Positions 1 to 10,103 of a stretch of 64,000 bases of DNA are shown piece after piece. Under the pieces are notes generated by a model, which was not told where the DNA came from, did not search any database, and saw nothing but the letters and a program-made list of their open reading frames with translations. The DNA lies in the NCBI GenBank assembly GCA_907163375.1, contig CAJQUW010010485.1, positions 124,001 to 188,000 of the forward strand, read 5' to 3'. Each line of letters opens with the position of its first letter. Position 1 is the stretch's first letter. Origin of the DNA: Prostheceraeus crozeri. Lineage: Eukaryota; Platyhelminthes; Polycladida; Euryleptidae. Position numbers and translations under genes: made by a program.

Positions 1-569
1 ATCTGAATTCAGTATACGATTAAAACCCTTAAAGTACGGTCGGGGCCTAGCAGGCCCCATGGCATTTTTAATTGTAGATATTTTAAAAACTTTTATATGT
101 ATTTTGTTCTCGGTTTAGAACTTTTTCAATTTGCAGATGTTGAATATCTCTAATCATTTGTCAATCCAATAAACTCATTATAAGGCAATAATCCAAGTGA
201 AATTTAATTTTGTAACAAATAATACGATGGGGGCCTCAGAGGCCCCAAGCAATGCAAGCACGCTCAATCCCATGTCATGCGAGTCATAATGAGCAGAATA
301 TCCTGGAATCGACATTTTAACTGACTCACATTCATTGCAACTCCGTTTTTATGAACATATACACTGTCCATGATGGAAATGGAACTGATTTCCAGTAGGT
401 GATACAAACTTCTAACCTTCTGATTTCCAGGAACAGATACAAAATAACTCTAACGTTGTTCCCCTTCTGACCAATAACAGCACCAAACAAAAATAGCTTT
501 CTGACTATAAACTGCAATCCCTGCGCGGATAAGAAGTCTGTCAATCGCTTTAGTGATCCACAGTGTTCC

Positions 570-2281
570 GTGTCAGTTGGTTCAATACATACATGTTACT
601 GCGATTATATCGATTTTGTTTACGAAAAGAATAGACGAAGGCGGTTTGACGTTATGAGAGCGACTGAGCTTGTTCTTAATTCTGACTCTGACACCGATGA
701 CGATATCAGTTCCGCACGTGGCAGTGATACAGACCATGTAACCGATGACCCTGTATCTTCCAGCGACGACGAAGAGAACGAAGATAATGACTTATATATG
801 GTAGCTGATGGTCGACAGTCTCTAACTTCAAAAAACGGACAAATAACTTGGAATCGTCGACTAAGCTTACGTCATAGGTTCGCACAGCATCGGCGCTGTG
901 ATATTCTGCGAGAAACGCCCGGACCGACGCGCTATGCGATCACTAACGGATGCGGGGATAGCCCTTCTGATGCATTCAAACTCTTCATGAATCATGAACA
1001 CATCAGGAAAGTGTGCAGTTCACAAACCAAGAAGCCACGAGGGATGATCAGAACTGGAAATCGACTTCTGTTGACGAAATATATTCATTTCTGGGAATAC
1101 TATTACTCGCTGGAGTATATCACTCAAATCACGAACCAGTTATACAATTATGGAGTCGCAGTGAGGGACGTGCAATATTCAGGGACTCGATGCTGCGAGA
1201 TCGATTCATACTTTTGAGGAGGTACATTCGATTCGACGACAAACAAACACGTCCTGAGAGACGCGCTAATGATAAACTTGCGCCAATTCGTGACATTGTA
1301 AGTATACATGTATTTACAAAGAAGTGCATTACAAATTATAAGCCGAACTCTAATTTGACTGTTGATGAGCAATTATACCGCTTTCGTGGTCGTTGCCCAT
1401 TCATAATTTACATGCCACAAAAGCCGGGGAAATACGGTATGAAGATTTGGATGTGTGCTGATAGTGTCAATGCATACTGCTGTAATTTTGAAGTGTGCAC
1501 AGGAAAACTAACCAACAGCGTGAGATTGGTCAAGGAGCTCGAGTAACCCTTCAGTTGACCGAACCATGGGCGAATTCAGGTAAACACGTCACTACGGATC
1601 ATTTTTTAGTAGTATCACATTGGCCAGAGCGCTTCTTGCCAGGAACATGACTTTCACTGGAACCTTCAGAAAAAACAAATCTGAAATACCCACTTCTATT
1701 GTGAATACAACGAACCGGACCCCCTTTCCAGTGACTTCTGTTTTAGTGGCGAACTTACTATGGCTTCTTATTTCCCCAAAAAGGGAAAGTGTGTGGTCAT
1801 GCTGTCATCTCTTCATCATGATGATACATGTGAGGATGAAGAAAACCGACAACCACAGATTATCACCGATTATAATCAGTAGAAGGGAGGTGTCGATACG
1901 TTGGACATGCTTTTGGCGACACACTCCTGTAAGCGCAAAACAAATAGATGGCCATTTGCTCTTTTCTGCCAATTAGTTGACATCGCAGCATACAATGCAT
2001 ACGTCTTATACTTGTCCATTCATCCGAATTTCCATAACCGGACAATTCACCGCCGACGCGCTTTCCTCTTGCAACTCTCAAAGGAGCTTCTGCCACAACC
2101 TCAAGACCTACCAACATGTGAACAAGCTGTTTCATTACCAAGCATGTCTACCAAGAAGCGACAAAGATGCCACCAATGTCCGAGAAGCATCGAGCGAAAA
2201 ACGAAATCACATTGCTGCATTTGCGGTAGAAGTGTCTGTGGTGAACATGGAGGACACTACTGTCACTCCTGCGTTCAATAG
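570..2281 (+). pseudogene. piggyBac-type transposase (DDE_Tnp_1_7), frameshifted and interrupted
   Basis: The coding sequence is spread over three stretches: 570-1000 (acidic N-terminus with SDSDTDDD), 1013-1546, and 1620-2281 in alternating frames. The middle part has the typical core: SVDEIYSFLGILLLAGVYHS, LRRYIRFDDK, a first catalytic Asp in LTVDEQLYRFRGRCPF, and KPGKYGMKIW. The later part has GGVDTLDMLLATHSCKRKTN, holding the last catalytic Asp, then AAYNAYVLY and a Cys/His-rich C-terminal finger (CHQC...CCIC...C...CHSC). A TAG stop lies directly before KGGVD at about 1881, and at least two frameshifts separate the blocks. The second catalytic Asp region (usually DNFFTS) reads TDHFLVV. 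No functional transposase can be made, so this is a dead copy. Confidence 0.85.
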
Positions 2282-2784
2282 AAGGTGTTCTATTTCGTGT
2301 CTATAATTACAAACTACTTTCATGTATCTTTTTATAATTAGCGCATATTCCATGTTCTAGCGCGAGGTCAAATCTTGACAACTTTGTAGATGCTTCCTGA
2401 TTAATCAATTTTTTAGCAATAATATTGACTATAAACAATATACCATCGAACCATTTGTTCATATTTTTCTCATTAATGTATTTCATGAATGTACAAGGTG
2501 TTTCAAAAGTAGGCTAACAGTAGAAATTGGCCTTGAAAAGCTATGTCTTAATGCTATAGATTAATAAGCTATGTCATAATAATCTTTTTCACGATGCCAC
2601 AGATAGCTAATATGCCTTGTATTCGTAAGGGGCAAAAATTCAATACTCTTTGACATCGCGTAAATCATATTAAAATATCTCATGATCTCCTGTGTTTTCA
2701 TGCCTACATATTTCACTACAACCCAATTTGAATCTATACCGATCATGAGAAGTCGAATAACTATCCAACATCTATCAAAAAAAA

Positions 2785-3092
2785 ATATTAGGAAACCATG
2801 TAAACAAGATAGTAGTTGTTTCAGTGTTACTGCGGAGAAGGAAGAACAGCTGACATTCGAATGTCCTCCGCGCCCCTCAGCCTGGTGCACGAAGACGCTG
2901 TCGTCAACACAAGACAGGGAGGCGAAGAAGGAAGAACAGCTGACATCCAAATGTCCTTCACCTTTGTTAATTCCAGCCTCCTCTTAGACCATCGTCAGAA
3001 GCTTCTGACGATGGCCTAGAGGAGGCTGAAATTAATAAAGGTATTAACATTAAAACAACTACCATTTTGTTTGCTTGGTTTCCTAACAAAAA
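2785..3092. repeat. Foldback with a near-perfect central palindrome
   Basis: The outer arms of about 45 bp pair 2787-2835 with 3047-3090 (ATTAGGAAACCATGTAAACA against its diverged complement). At the centre, 2968-3036 is a nearly perfect palindrome around TCAGAAGCTTCTGA. A direct duplication of GAAGGAAGAACAGCTGACAT lies at about 2836 and 2929, 93 bp apart. It has no coding capacity. It may be a miniature inverted-repeat insertion or the remains of a Penelope-like terminal repeat. Confidence 0.7.
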
Positions 3093-3161
3093 AATGAACA
3101 AATGAATAACCAAGGCCTATTCAACATATCAAAAAATTAATCAACTTAAAGTTGCAAAAAT

Positions 3162-4073
3162 TCACGAACGCAAATGCTCAAAATGTCCACCATGGACATC
3201 GGCACATTCTTGTAGTCTTTCGGCCACACTGTGGCATACAGTTCTGCATAAGTTCCTGTCATCACTGATCTCTTGACAGGCATCTGTGATGTAGGAGCGG
3301 AGTTGAGAAAGTGTGTGAGGTTTTCGTCCGTACACTTTCTCCTTTACAACGCCCCAAAAGAAAAAGTCCATCGGAGTTAGATCGGGAGAGCGAGGAGGCC
3401 AAAGGATGCTACCACATCTCCCGATCCACTTTCCTGGAAAAGTGTCATTCAGATAGCTTCTGACACTCACTGCAAAATGCGCTGGTGCACCATCCTGCTG
3501 AAAGTACAGCTCATTGAAGTTGTTCAATGACTGCATCTCAGGAATCGCAAAGGATTGGAGCATTTGAAGGTACACCTCAGCCGTCACAGTTCTTTCAAAA
3601 AATACTGGCCCAATCACACCGTTGCTTGACATACCGGCCCAGACGGTTAAGCCAGGCTGGTTCAGCTCATTTGTTGATACCATGTGCGGATTTTCAGGGA
3701 ACCAGTAGACACAGTTATGTCTATTTACGTGACCTGATAGTTTGAAACTGGCTTTGTCAGACCAAACTATCTTGTCAAGCAAATCTGGGTTCTCCCGAAT
3801 TTCCGACAACATGAGCACAGCAAACTGCAAGCGTCGTTCAGCATCATCCGGTAGAAGGTGCTGCAACAGTCTGGGTCGGTATGGTTTCAACTCAACTTTC
3901 CTCATCAGTCTCCAAGTAGAGCTTAGAGAAATGTCCAACTCCAATGAGGCTCTTCTTGTTGACTTCTTCGGACTTTGAACAAATGTTTGGGCCACTAGCT
4001 CCTCGTTTGATGTTATTGAAACTGATCGAGGGCGTCCTGACTTCGGTGCATTCTCTACCGAACCGGTCTTCAC
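3162..4073 (-). pseudogene. DD41D mariner transposase, N-terminally truncated
   Basis: This is a 303-residue open frame of the Tc1/mariner DDE superfamily. It starts in the linker after the DNA-binding domain (TGSVENAPKSGRPRS), has the second helix-turn-helix (SPKKSTRRASLELDISLSST), and then the catalytic core. D106 lies in IVWSDKASF, D194 in YFQQDGAPAHF and D236 in RSPDLTPMDFFFWG. Exactly 41 residues separate the last two, matching the DD41D (rosa-like) subgroup. A stop codon lies shortly upstream of the first usable start, and the usual first approximately 60 residues (present in the relative at 56838) are not found in any frame between 4074 and 4340. The catalytic core is intact, but the protein should not bind its own TIRs. 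Confidence 0.88.
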
Positions 4074-4816
4074 TTCAAGTCAAACTAACAGTGTTTGATT
4101 CAAATCAAATTAATTGAACATATCCATGTACGTAATGTCAGATTGGTGCTATATCTTGTCCATGATAGATTTCAAAATTCCTTTGCCAATGGAATGCTAC
4201 GGCATAGACTTCTAAATGATAGTAGCAATTACTTCGAAGTCTATGGCTCATGTTGGACTGATCATGGATATCCATCGACTGATTCAGGTGTAAATCGCCA
4301 ATAGAACGGTCAACATAGATTTCCTAGGGCAAAATCAACTGTTAGCCTACTTTTGAAACACCTTGTATACAAAAGTACAACATTCAATTACGATGTCTAA
4401 TGCGACAATATTAGCAACAAATCTATTATATAGGAAGCCAGGGGGCCTCTTCACCGTATTATTGAGGAGAACTTTTCCCCGTAGTTAGAGGGTTAAGAAA
4501 GTTCTTGATTGTATTTTCAATTAGTGTTTGTGGATTTTCTTCATTCTCGAAATTCATCAGAAATAAATTTTCTGATCTAAATCACGGATGACATGAAGAT
4601 CTAAAACTCTGATTGATTCATCACTTTCGAGTTCAAGGCAAGAAATTTTTTCGTTTAGTTTTCTCTTTTTATTCAGTCTTTTACCCTACTCTTGTGAAGT
4701 TCACATCTATCTAGATATCTCAGGTGTCCTTCATGTTTTGCAGGTTACATAATGGTTAATACTCAAGCACTGATATTTCTTTGATTTCCCATCTTCGATT
4801 CATTTAAACATATATA

Positions 4817-6218
4817 TACTCATTGACAAAATTTTTGAAACATTTACTTCTTTAACTTCTTTCTTTTTGACTGGTATAGATACACGTATGTATGATACCT
4901 TGATAATTTAGTCGCAATCTCCACCAAGTCGCTAGCACAGAAAAACAACGCATGTAGCAGATTCAACTTTAATAACGCGTGTGCCCCCCTCTAGCTCCAA
5001 TACATTCAGTAATCCGAGATGGCATGGATTCACAAAGTTTCTGAATGAAGGATGTTTCAAGGAGAAGCCACTGCTCTGTCAGTCATTCAGAGAGAATCTT
5101 CAGGGACAGTGGTGGAAGTGAATAGCGGTCTCTCACTCGCCGTCCAAGCTCGTCCCAGACTTGTTCAATGGGTGACAAGTCAGGTGAGCGTGCAGGCCAG
5201 TCAAGGGTTTGAATGTTCAATCTCCTAACAGTGGCAATGACAGCCGAGGAGCGATGTGGTCTTGCGTTGTCGTCTTGGAAGACGAGATCCTCCACCCTGA
5301 TCACTGGGCCAACAACAGGAACCACAATTTCATTGAGATACCTCTCTCCAATCAACGTGCCTTTGATGATGACTGCTGTCGTTCGTCCGCCATGCCAAAT
5401 GTCACCCCACAGCATAACACTTCCACCACCATATCTGTCGTGTTCTTTAATACATCATGGGGCAAAGCGTTCACCTGGAAAACGATGCACTCTGACACGA
5501 CCGTCACTGAAATCCAGAGTGAATCTCGATTCATCGGTCCACAAGACTTTCTGCCAGTGATGGTCATTCCATGAGCGATGGGCATCACACCAGGCAACTA
5601 GCGGTGCTCAAAACTCAATGGAATTAGGACAGCTGGTCGTCGCGATTGAATTCCAGCTTCTCGCAATCTTCGGTAAGCTGTTCGAACGCTACAGTCTATA
5701 TCTGAGGCACTCTTCCAGTGTACGACTAGCTTTGGGACTGACACAAATCTATTCCTCTTTGCAGCTAAAACTAGACGTGCGTCTGTCCTTCCTGCAGACT
5801 TTCTTGGTCGACCAGATCCCTTCTTCTTTTTAACATCTCCTTCTGCTTTCCATCGACACCACCTCCTCCAAACAACGACTCTCGATAGTTGCAGCTCTTC
5901 GGCAACACTCGCACAACTTCTACCACAACCAACGAATCATTCCAATAGCCATACCTCTGGTAAACTGATCGTGTGCCATTTTATTTTACAAAAGCTGGAT
6001 TTCAGTTCACGTTTATGTTCAATTTGTAAAAGCAATTGTGACAGTTGTATCGATATCAAAATTTGAAATTTGACCACCATAGATCTTTCTCCATTCTCTA
6101 ATGTGTTGAATGATAATACATAGAAAGCGAGATATTGCATCATGCCTGAGAAAAAAATGAAACAAAAACTTCAATTCAAGCCAATGATAGTTAGTTTCAT
6201 TAATTATGTTAATGAGTA
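4817..6218 (-). mobile_element. Tc1-like element 1
   Basis: Imperfect inverted termini of about 25 bp (TACTCATTGACAAAATT at 4817 and the diverged complement ending 6218) sit in AT-repeat flanks. They enclose 1.4 kb, the standard Tc1 length, with a decayed transposase on the minus strand. The AT-rich flanks hide the TA duplication. Confidence 0.7.
5040..5985 (-). pseudogene. Tc1-like transposase (DD34E), frameshifted
   Basis: Read on the minus strand, it starts near 5978 with MAHDQFTRGMAIGMI. A frameshift then leads to the helix-turn-helix region (EELQLSRVVVWRRWCRWKAE), the GRPR-type linker (KKGSGRPRKSAGRTDAR) and the second HTH (DIDCSVRTAYRRLREAGI). The catalytic triad is visible: LWTDESRF near 5540, FQDDNARPHRS near 5290, and RSPDLSPIEQVWDELGRR near 5170. 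The spacing fits DD34E. The longest clean frame covers the last 110 residues (5083-5415). Stops and at least two frame changes make it non-functional. Confidence 0.85.
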
Positions 6219-6233
6219 CATATATATGTATAT

Positions 6234-6330
6234 GATAAATGCCTCGATAGAGGATTTAAATGGTAAGAATGTCCGAGTGGCGAAGCCACGAGGATATTTG
6301 GCCATTTGGATCCGATATCGAGGCATTTAT
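6234..6330. repeat. 97-bp perfect-ended hairpin
   Basis: Perfect 15-bp inverted ends (ATAAATGCCTCGATA and its complement) enclose nested inverted repeats: GATTTAAATGG against CCATTTGGATC, and GTGGC-gaa-GCCAC at the tip. The whole segment can fold into one long hairpin. It sits 15 bp beyond the Tc1 right end. It could be a tiny MITE or a structured RNA precursor; no protein is encoded. Confidence 0.75.
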
Positions 6331-6726
6331 AACATATTTATAGCACTGTATGTAATGATATCAACATTGACAAACATAATTGATATATTCAACCATAGAT
6401 TTGGGATTCTGTATTCTTGGAGATCTAGAATATCTAGGTTTCCATAGATTTATTTTCATTTTTAGATTTGAAACCTTGGAATTCTATGGATTCAGTCTTA
6501 TCTATCTATGCATTCGTTGTAGGAGTCCATGGATAGCAAAGGCATGAAAGATCGAATTCTATGGTTCATCCACTGACTACAATAGCACTATGATTTAGAA
6601 GTCCATGGATTACCTGGTATATTCCATGATATTCTCAATAATGCTTGAAATTTGAATCATGCATAATCTAACTGGAATAATCTGGTCATTTTATCCAAGC
6701 TCATCTCCTGAAAGGTTTACACGATA
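6331..6726. other. Upstream region of the recombinase gene
   Basis: AT-rich non-coding sequence with several variants of the words AGTCCATGGAT and ATTCTATGG. No TATA box or repeat boundary could be assigned with confidence. Confidence 0.4.
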
Positions 6727-7977
6727 ATGGCTTCACGTATTACTGAAAATCAAATTCCCACTTCCAGTAGATTTGCATCAACTACTGACACTGAAATTCA
6801 AAGCCATCTAAATGAAGTGACCCCAAAAAATACTATTCAAAAAGCGAAGTGGGCATTTAAGCTATTTAAGAGTTGGCACGATGAATGGAAAATTAGAATT
6901 CACGGTCCATTAAAGGTAATCAAGGGAATTGATGAATTTACCGAATCCGATTTGAATTACTGCCTCAAGTACTTCTTTTCTGATGTCAGAAAAACTGATG
7001 GTAGCAGGTATCCACCGTCAACTTTAAAAGAGCTTGGAGCGATGATTCAATACAATTTCATACACAACTACAATTTTAATTTCTCTTTATTCAAAGATCC
7101 TCAGTTTCAAGAGTCGCGCATGGTCCTAAATGCTGAAATGAAACTGTCAGCTAAGGCTGGTCTTGCTAAACCCAAAAAGCGAGCAAACAATATACCGATT
7201 GAAGCCGAAGATGAATTGTGGCGAAAAGGAATTTTTGGATATTCAAATCCAAAACAACTTCAGCAAACGTTGATTTATCATCTTGGATTGCATTTTAGCT
7301 TAAGAGCAGCTCAAGAGCAATATGATTTGGACTACGGTGAGGATTCACAAATACGACTTGGAAAGGATGAAAATGGTGACTTTCTTGAATACACAGAGCG
7401 AATGTCTAAAAACAAACGCTTTGGTATTACTAACACAAGAATGGATCCGAAGGTCACGCGAGTGTATGCCAGTGATAATGCCGAACGCTGTCCTTTGAAG
7501 TTATTCAAAGAGTACGTGTCGCATCGCCCTGAAGCTCATAACCAAGAAGGCAACAAGGCATTTTATCTTGCATGCATACCTTATCCTCGAGGCCCCGTCT
7601 GGTATAAAAACACCCGCTTGGGTATACATAGCATTCAGCAAACTGTGAGGAACTTGTTTCTACATTCTACATCAAGTGAAATGTTCCTTACAAATACAAG
7701 CCTGAGAAGGACCGCGAAGAATAGGCTGGTGCAAGCCGGGATTCCAAGCGAAGTCGCCAGGAAGAAGACTGGCCGCATATCTGATGCTGCAGATTCTGCA
7801 TACATCGATGGGAGCTTATTTGAGAAGCAAATGAGCAGTGCTATATACTGTAATCAGTCAAATAACGAAGTGAGATCCATTGAGTGTCAAAGTGGAGCAA
7901 GGTTCTCATTCCAAAATTGCACTGTTAAAATTACAGTGAATGAATGCAAGGAACTAAATGACTCAAATGAAAAATGA
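6727..7977 (+). CDS. Crypton-type tyrosine recombinase (DUF3504-like), intact
   Basis: A 416-residue uninterrupted frame. Residues 30-60 (VTPKNTIQKAKWAFKLFKSW) form the SAM-like N-terminal core-binding domain of KCTD1/ZMYM/QRICH1-type DUF3504 proteins. Residues 75-110 carry the family signature VRKTDGSRYPPSTLKELGAM. The catalytic domain follows: R193 in LGLHFSLRAAQEQYDL, a possible beta-hairpin Lys near 228-230 (ERMSKNKR), R327 in NTSLRRTAKNRL, and Y359 in SAYIDG as nucleophile. The usual His in HxxR is Thr324, and the His of the TGH motif is Arg350, so catalysis is doubtful. A frame this long with no damage, among decayed transposons, suggests either a recent Crypton insertion or a retained (co-opted) gene. 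No terminal repeats were recognised. The ATG at 6727 is the first in frame and fits the N-terminal homology. Confidence 0.85.
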   Translation: MASRITENQIPTSSRFASTTDTEIQSHLNEVTPKNTIQKAKWAFKLFKSWHDEWKIRIHGPLKVIKGIDEFTESDLNYCLKYFFSDVRKTDGSRYPPSTLKELGAMIQYNFIHNYNFNFSLFKDPQFQESRMVLNAEMKLSAKAGLAKPKKRANNIPIEAEDELWRKGIFGYSNPKQLQQTLIYHLGLHFSLRAAQEQYDLDYGEDSQIRLGKDENGDFLEYTERMSKNKRFGITNTRMDPKVTRVYASDNAERCPLKLFKEYVSHRPEAHNQEGNKAFYLACIPYPRGPVWYKNTRLGIHSIQQTVRNLFLHSTSSEMFLTNTSLRRTAKNRLVQAGIPSEVARKKTGRISDAADSAYIDGSLFEKQMSSAIYCNQSNNEVRSIECQSGARFSFQNCTVKITVNECKELNDSNEK

Positions 7978-8157
7978 CTTCTGTGTTTTTGCAAAGTGTT
8001 CTAGTTGTTTGCCTTAACTGAATGTAAGTACTTTTATGACCAGTACTTACACTGATGTAAGTACTGAGATTTTAAATACAGATATCGACAAACTATAGTA
8101 CTTTCCTGAAAAATAAAATATGGCTTTTAACAATACTAAATACCATTTACAGTGCTT

Positions 8158-8159
<2 letters not shown>

Positions 8160-8238
<79 letters not shown>
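8160..8238. repeat. (AT)n microsatellite
   Basis: About 39 uninterrupted TA units. A Tyr/Ile-repeat frame across it on the minus strand is an artefact. Just upstream, 8024-8050 holds a small inverted repeat GTAAGTACT...AGTACTTAC. Confidence 0.97.
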
Positions 8239-8240
<2 letters not shown>

Positions 8241-8375
8241 TCACTTGACAAGCTTCCCAAGTTGGGGAGCGAAACTGGTTTGGAATGTAAGAGTTCTGAG
8301 CTTTTTGGCATCATTTAACCATTTTAATTCTCTCATTTACTTATATACAGTGTACATATGCATATGTATATATAT

Positions 8376-8376
<1 letters not shown>

Positions 8377-8420
<44 letters not shown>
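8377..8420. repeat. (GATA)n microsatellite
   Basis: About ten GATA units follow a short TA run. Confidence 0.97.
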
Positions 8421-8421
<1 letters not shown>

Positions 8422-9389
8422 TTATGTATGAGATACTGTGAACCAAAATTCAAATTCCTGTAGCTACCATGTTTTCTACCATGTACCTATGGTTTCGATA
8501 TATTTACTATGCCTACATCTATCCATGCATGGAGGAGGCAGTACAATATTACAACTGAATAGAATGGAAAAACTTATGCAGAATTCAATGAAGGTCTTTT
8601 TTGGTAGTGAAGCACCCTTCTTCGATTTCTCTCATAGGCCTATACGTGCGTAGGTGCTCCATTGCGGAGGAAGAAGGAAGAGAGGCATCACTTCAACCTT
8701 CTTGTCTTTATCCGCGGCGCATCGAGATATATGCCTACTAGAGATTCGCAGTCATAAAAAAATGGGCTCAATCCTGTCCGAATCAGACATGTATCCAAAG
8801 AAACCCGAACCCGACCTGACCCGAAAGTCATCATCGTAGAAGAAGATGCTCCGATAATTGTGTTCATCAAACTTGTATATTACGACATAGTTAACTTTTT
8901 TCTGAATCCGTAAGTTCTACATTAAAACGTGCATATAAGCTTAGACGCATTCATTTGTCAAAATACATACAATACTCGAATAATTGTACAGTACATATGA
9001 ATTCGATAAAGAACTACTGAAATACCTCATTATAATAGCAGTCCACATAAGTCAGCAATAATTTCAAGAATGAAAATTTTAGTGTTAGGCCTATTGTAAT
9101 AAGTATTATGCAATTATCGCAATAATAAATTTATGTTCCAATCAGAGGGTTGGTTGCTGATGAACATAATGAGTGTCAGCGATCAGTGAGCGAAAGTATA
9201 TAACAGCACTTGCGTATGATAAATATAACGAAGAAAATTAGCTGGTGAAACTATTCAGTCAGATTTTCCCATGATATCGGCCCATGATCTCCCTTGATTT
9301 TGGCCTGTGTTTCAAAATTTTTGCATTTCAATTCTAACATTTCACTTCCGACCCGAATCTTACTGGGTTCCGGTCCCGACTGCACACCT
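8421..9389. other. No gene recognised
   Basis: Contains a few short open frames without recognisable domains. CCCGAACCCGACCTGACCCG near 8805 and a related CCCGAATC/GGTCCCGAC block near 9350 may be the decayed ends of an unidentified repeat. Confidence 0.4.
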
Positions 9390-9620
9390 CTAGTGTCTAC
9401 AGACAGGCAGTAAAGCTTGCATCAGAGTATTTGATCTGGGTGTAGGTCTATGCAATGTTATTCTGCTTTTTAATATATGTCCAGTTTGATCAATATAAAA
9501 TTCCATGCACTCCAGACATCGTAAGACGTAAATCACATTATTGGATTCGCAGTTCAGATTATGCTTGATGCCATATGCTAGGTTGCGAAAATTAAATGTC
9601 TTTCCCAATAATATGATGAA
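9390..9620 (-). pseudogene. Penelope-like GIY-YIG endonuclease fragment
   Basis: The minus-strand frame reads NLNCESNNVIYVLRCLECME, then FYIDQTGHILKSRITLHR and LMQALLPVCRH. This matches the C-terminal GIY-YIG module of Penelope-like retroelements (usually ..NVIYLIxC..C..YIGQTG..L..R...H). The Gly of YIGQTG is Asp here. No reverse transcriptase is left next to it, so this is an isolated 5'-truncated remnant. It is not the same copy as the fragment at 17943-18716. Confidence 0.7.
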
Positions 9621-10096
9621 AAGCTCCGCGTTTGCTCCATAACAATTTGTTACATCCTCTAACTCATAAACGGAGGCTTTAAAAAAGTTGAGGTTTTTTA
9701 AAACTTAAGAAATTAAATAACTTCCGGTTATTCGAGTTGTACGCACCTATAAATTGGATTTTTTTCTCGCAAATTGTATTACAGAAGATAGTAGAATTAT
9801 CATCAGCATTATTCAAAGCTATTTTAATCGAACCATCAATTAATATCTGTGGATAATCTAAATTTATTAGTCTGTTTCAATTCTTCAAGTCGTACATGCA
9901 ATATTTCCTTTTCAGATACAATTCTGTTGAGACGACATAAAAGGAATGTAATTCTATGAGACATGTCTCGGATGGCAAGATTTGTATGCAGTATACGACA
10001 TACTCTATTGTTGAATATATCTGTATCTAGTCAATGTAATAAGAAATTTGACATTTTCTATGTTAATTCATTGACATAGATTTTAGCAGTGAATGA
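9621..10096. other. No gene recognised
   Basis: AT-rich sequence between the endonuclease remnant and the next TIR element. No open frame or repeat could be assigned. Confidence 0.4.
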
Positions 10097-10103
10097 ATTG
10101 AAC

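Larger units (their letters stand above)
2494..4365 (-). mobile_element. mariner-type DD41D element inside piggyBac element 1
   Basis: The ends are perfect 28-bp inverted repeats beginning CAAGGTGTTTCAAAAGTAGG, each flanked by TA (2492-2493 and 4366-4367). The 1872-bp element carries a transposase on the minus strand (3162-4073) and a foldback of its own (2785-3092) between the transposase end and the left TIR. The insertion lies between the piggyBac transposase and the piggyBac right end, so it is younger than its host. Perfect TIRs suggest limited age, although the transposase lacks its N-terminus. Confidence 0.9.
20..4496. mobile_element. piggyBac-like element 1, with nested insertions
   Basis: The two ends carry related inverted termini next to TTAA. 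The left end reads TTAA then AACCCTTAAAGTACGG (from base 20). The right end, reverse complemented, reads TTAA then CCCTCTAACTACGG (ending 4496). CCCT next to a TTAA target is the hallmark of piggyBac termini. GC-rich subterminal blocks (GGGGCC...GGCCCC near 44-58, 230-244 and 4441-4447) occur at both ends. Removing the nested mariner at 2494-4365 leaves about 2.6 kb, a normal size for this superfamily. The cargo is the broken transposase at 570-2281. The left TTAA is followed by two extra A bases, so the exact left boundary is uncertain. Confidence 0.72.

Noticed and set aside
2968..3036. Functional hammerhead ribozyme
   Set aside because: Core letters fit, but stem I has no partner and stem III does not leave the required UH cleavage position; kept only as a finding of resemblance.
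8047..8244. Minus-strand frame with Tyr/Ile repeats
   Set aside because: It is the translation of an (AT)n microsatellite.
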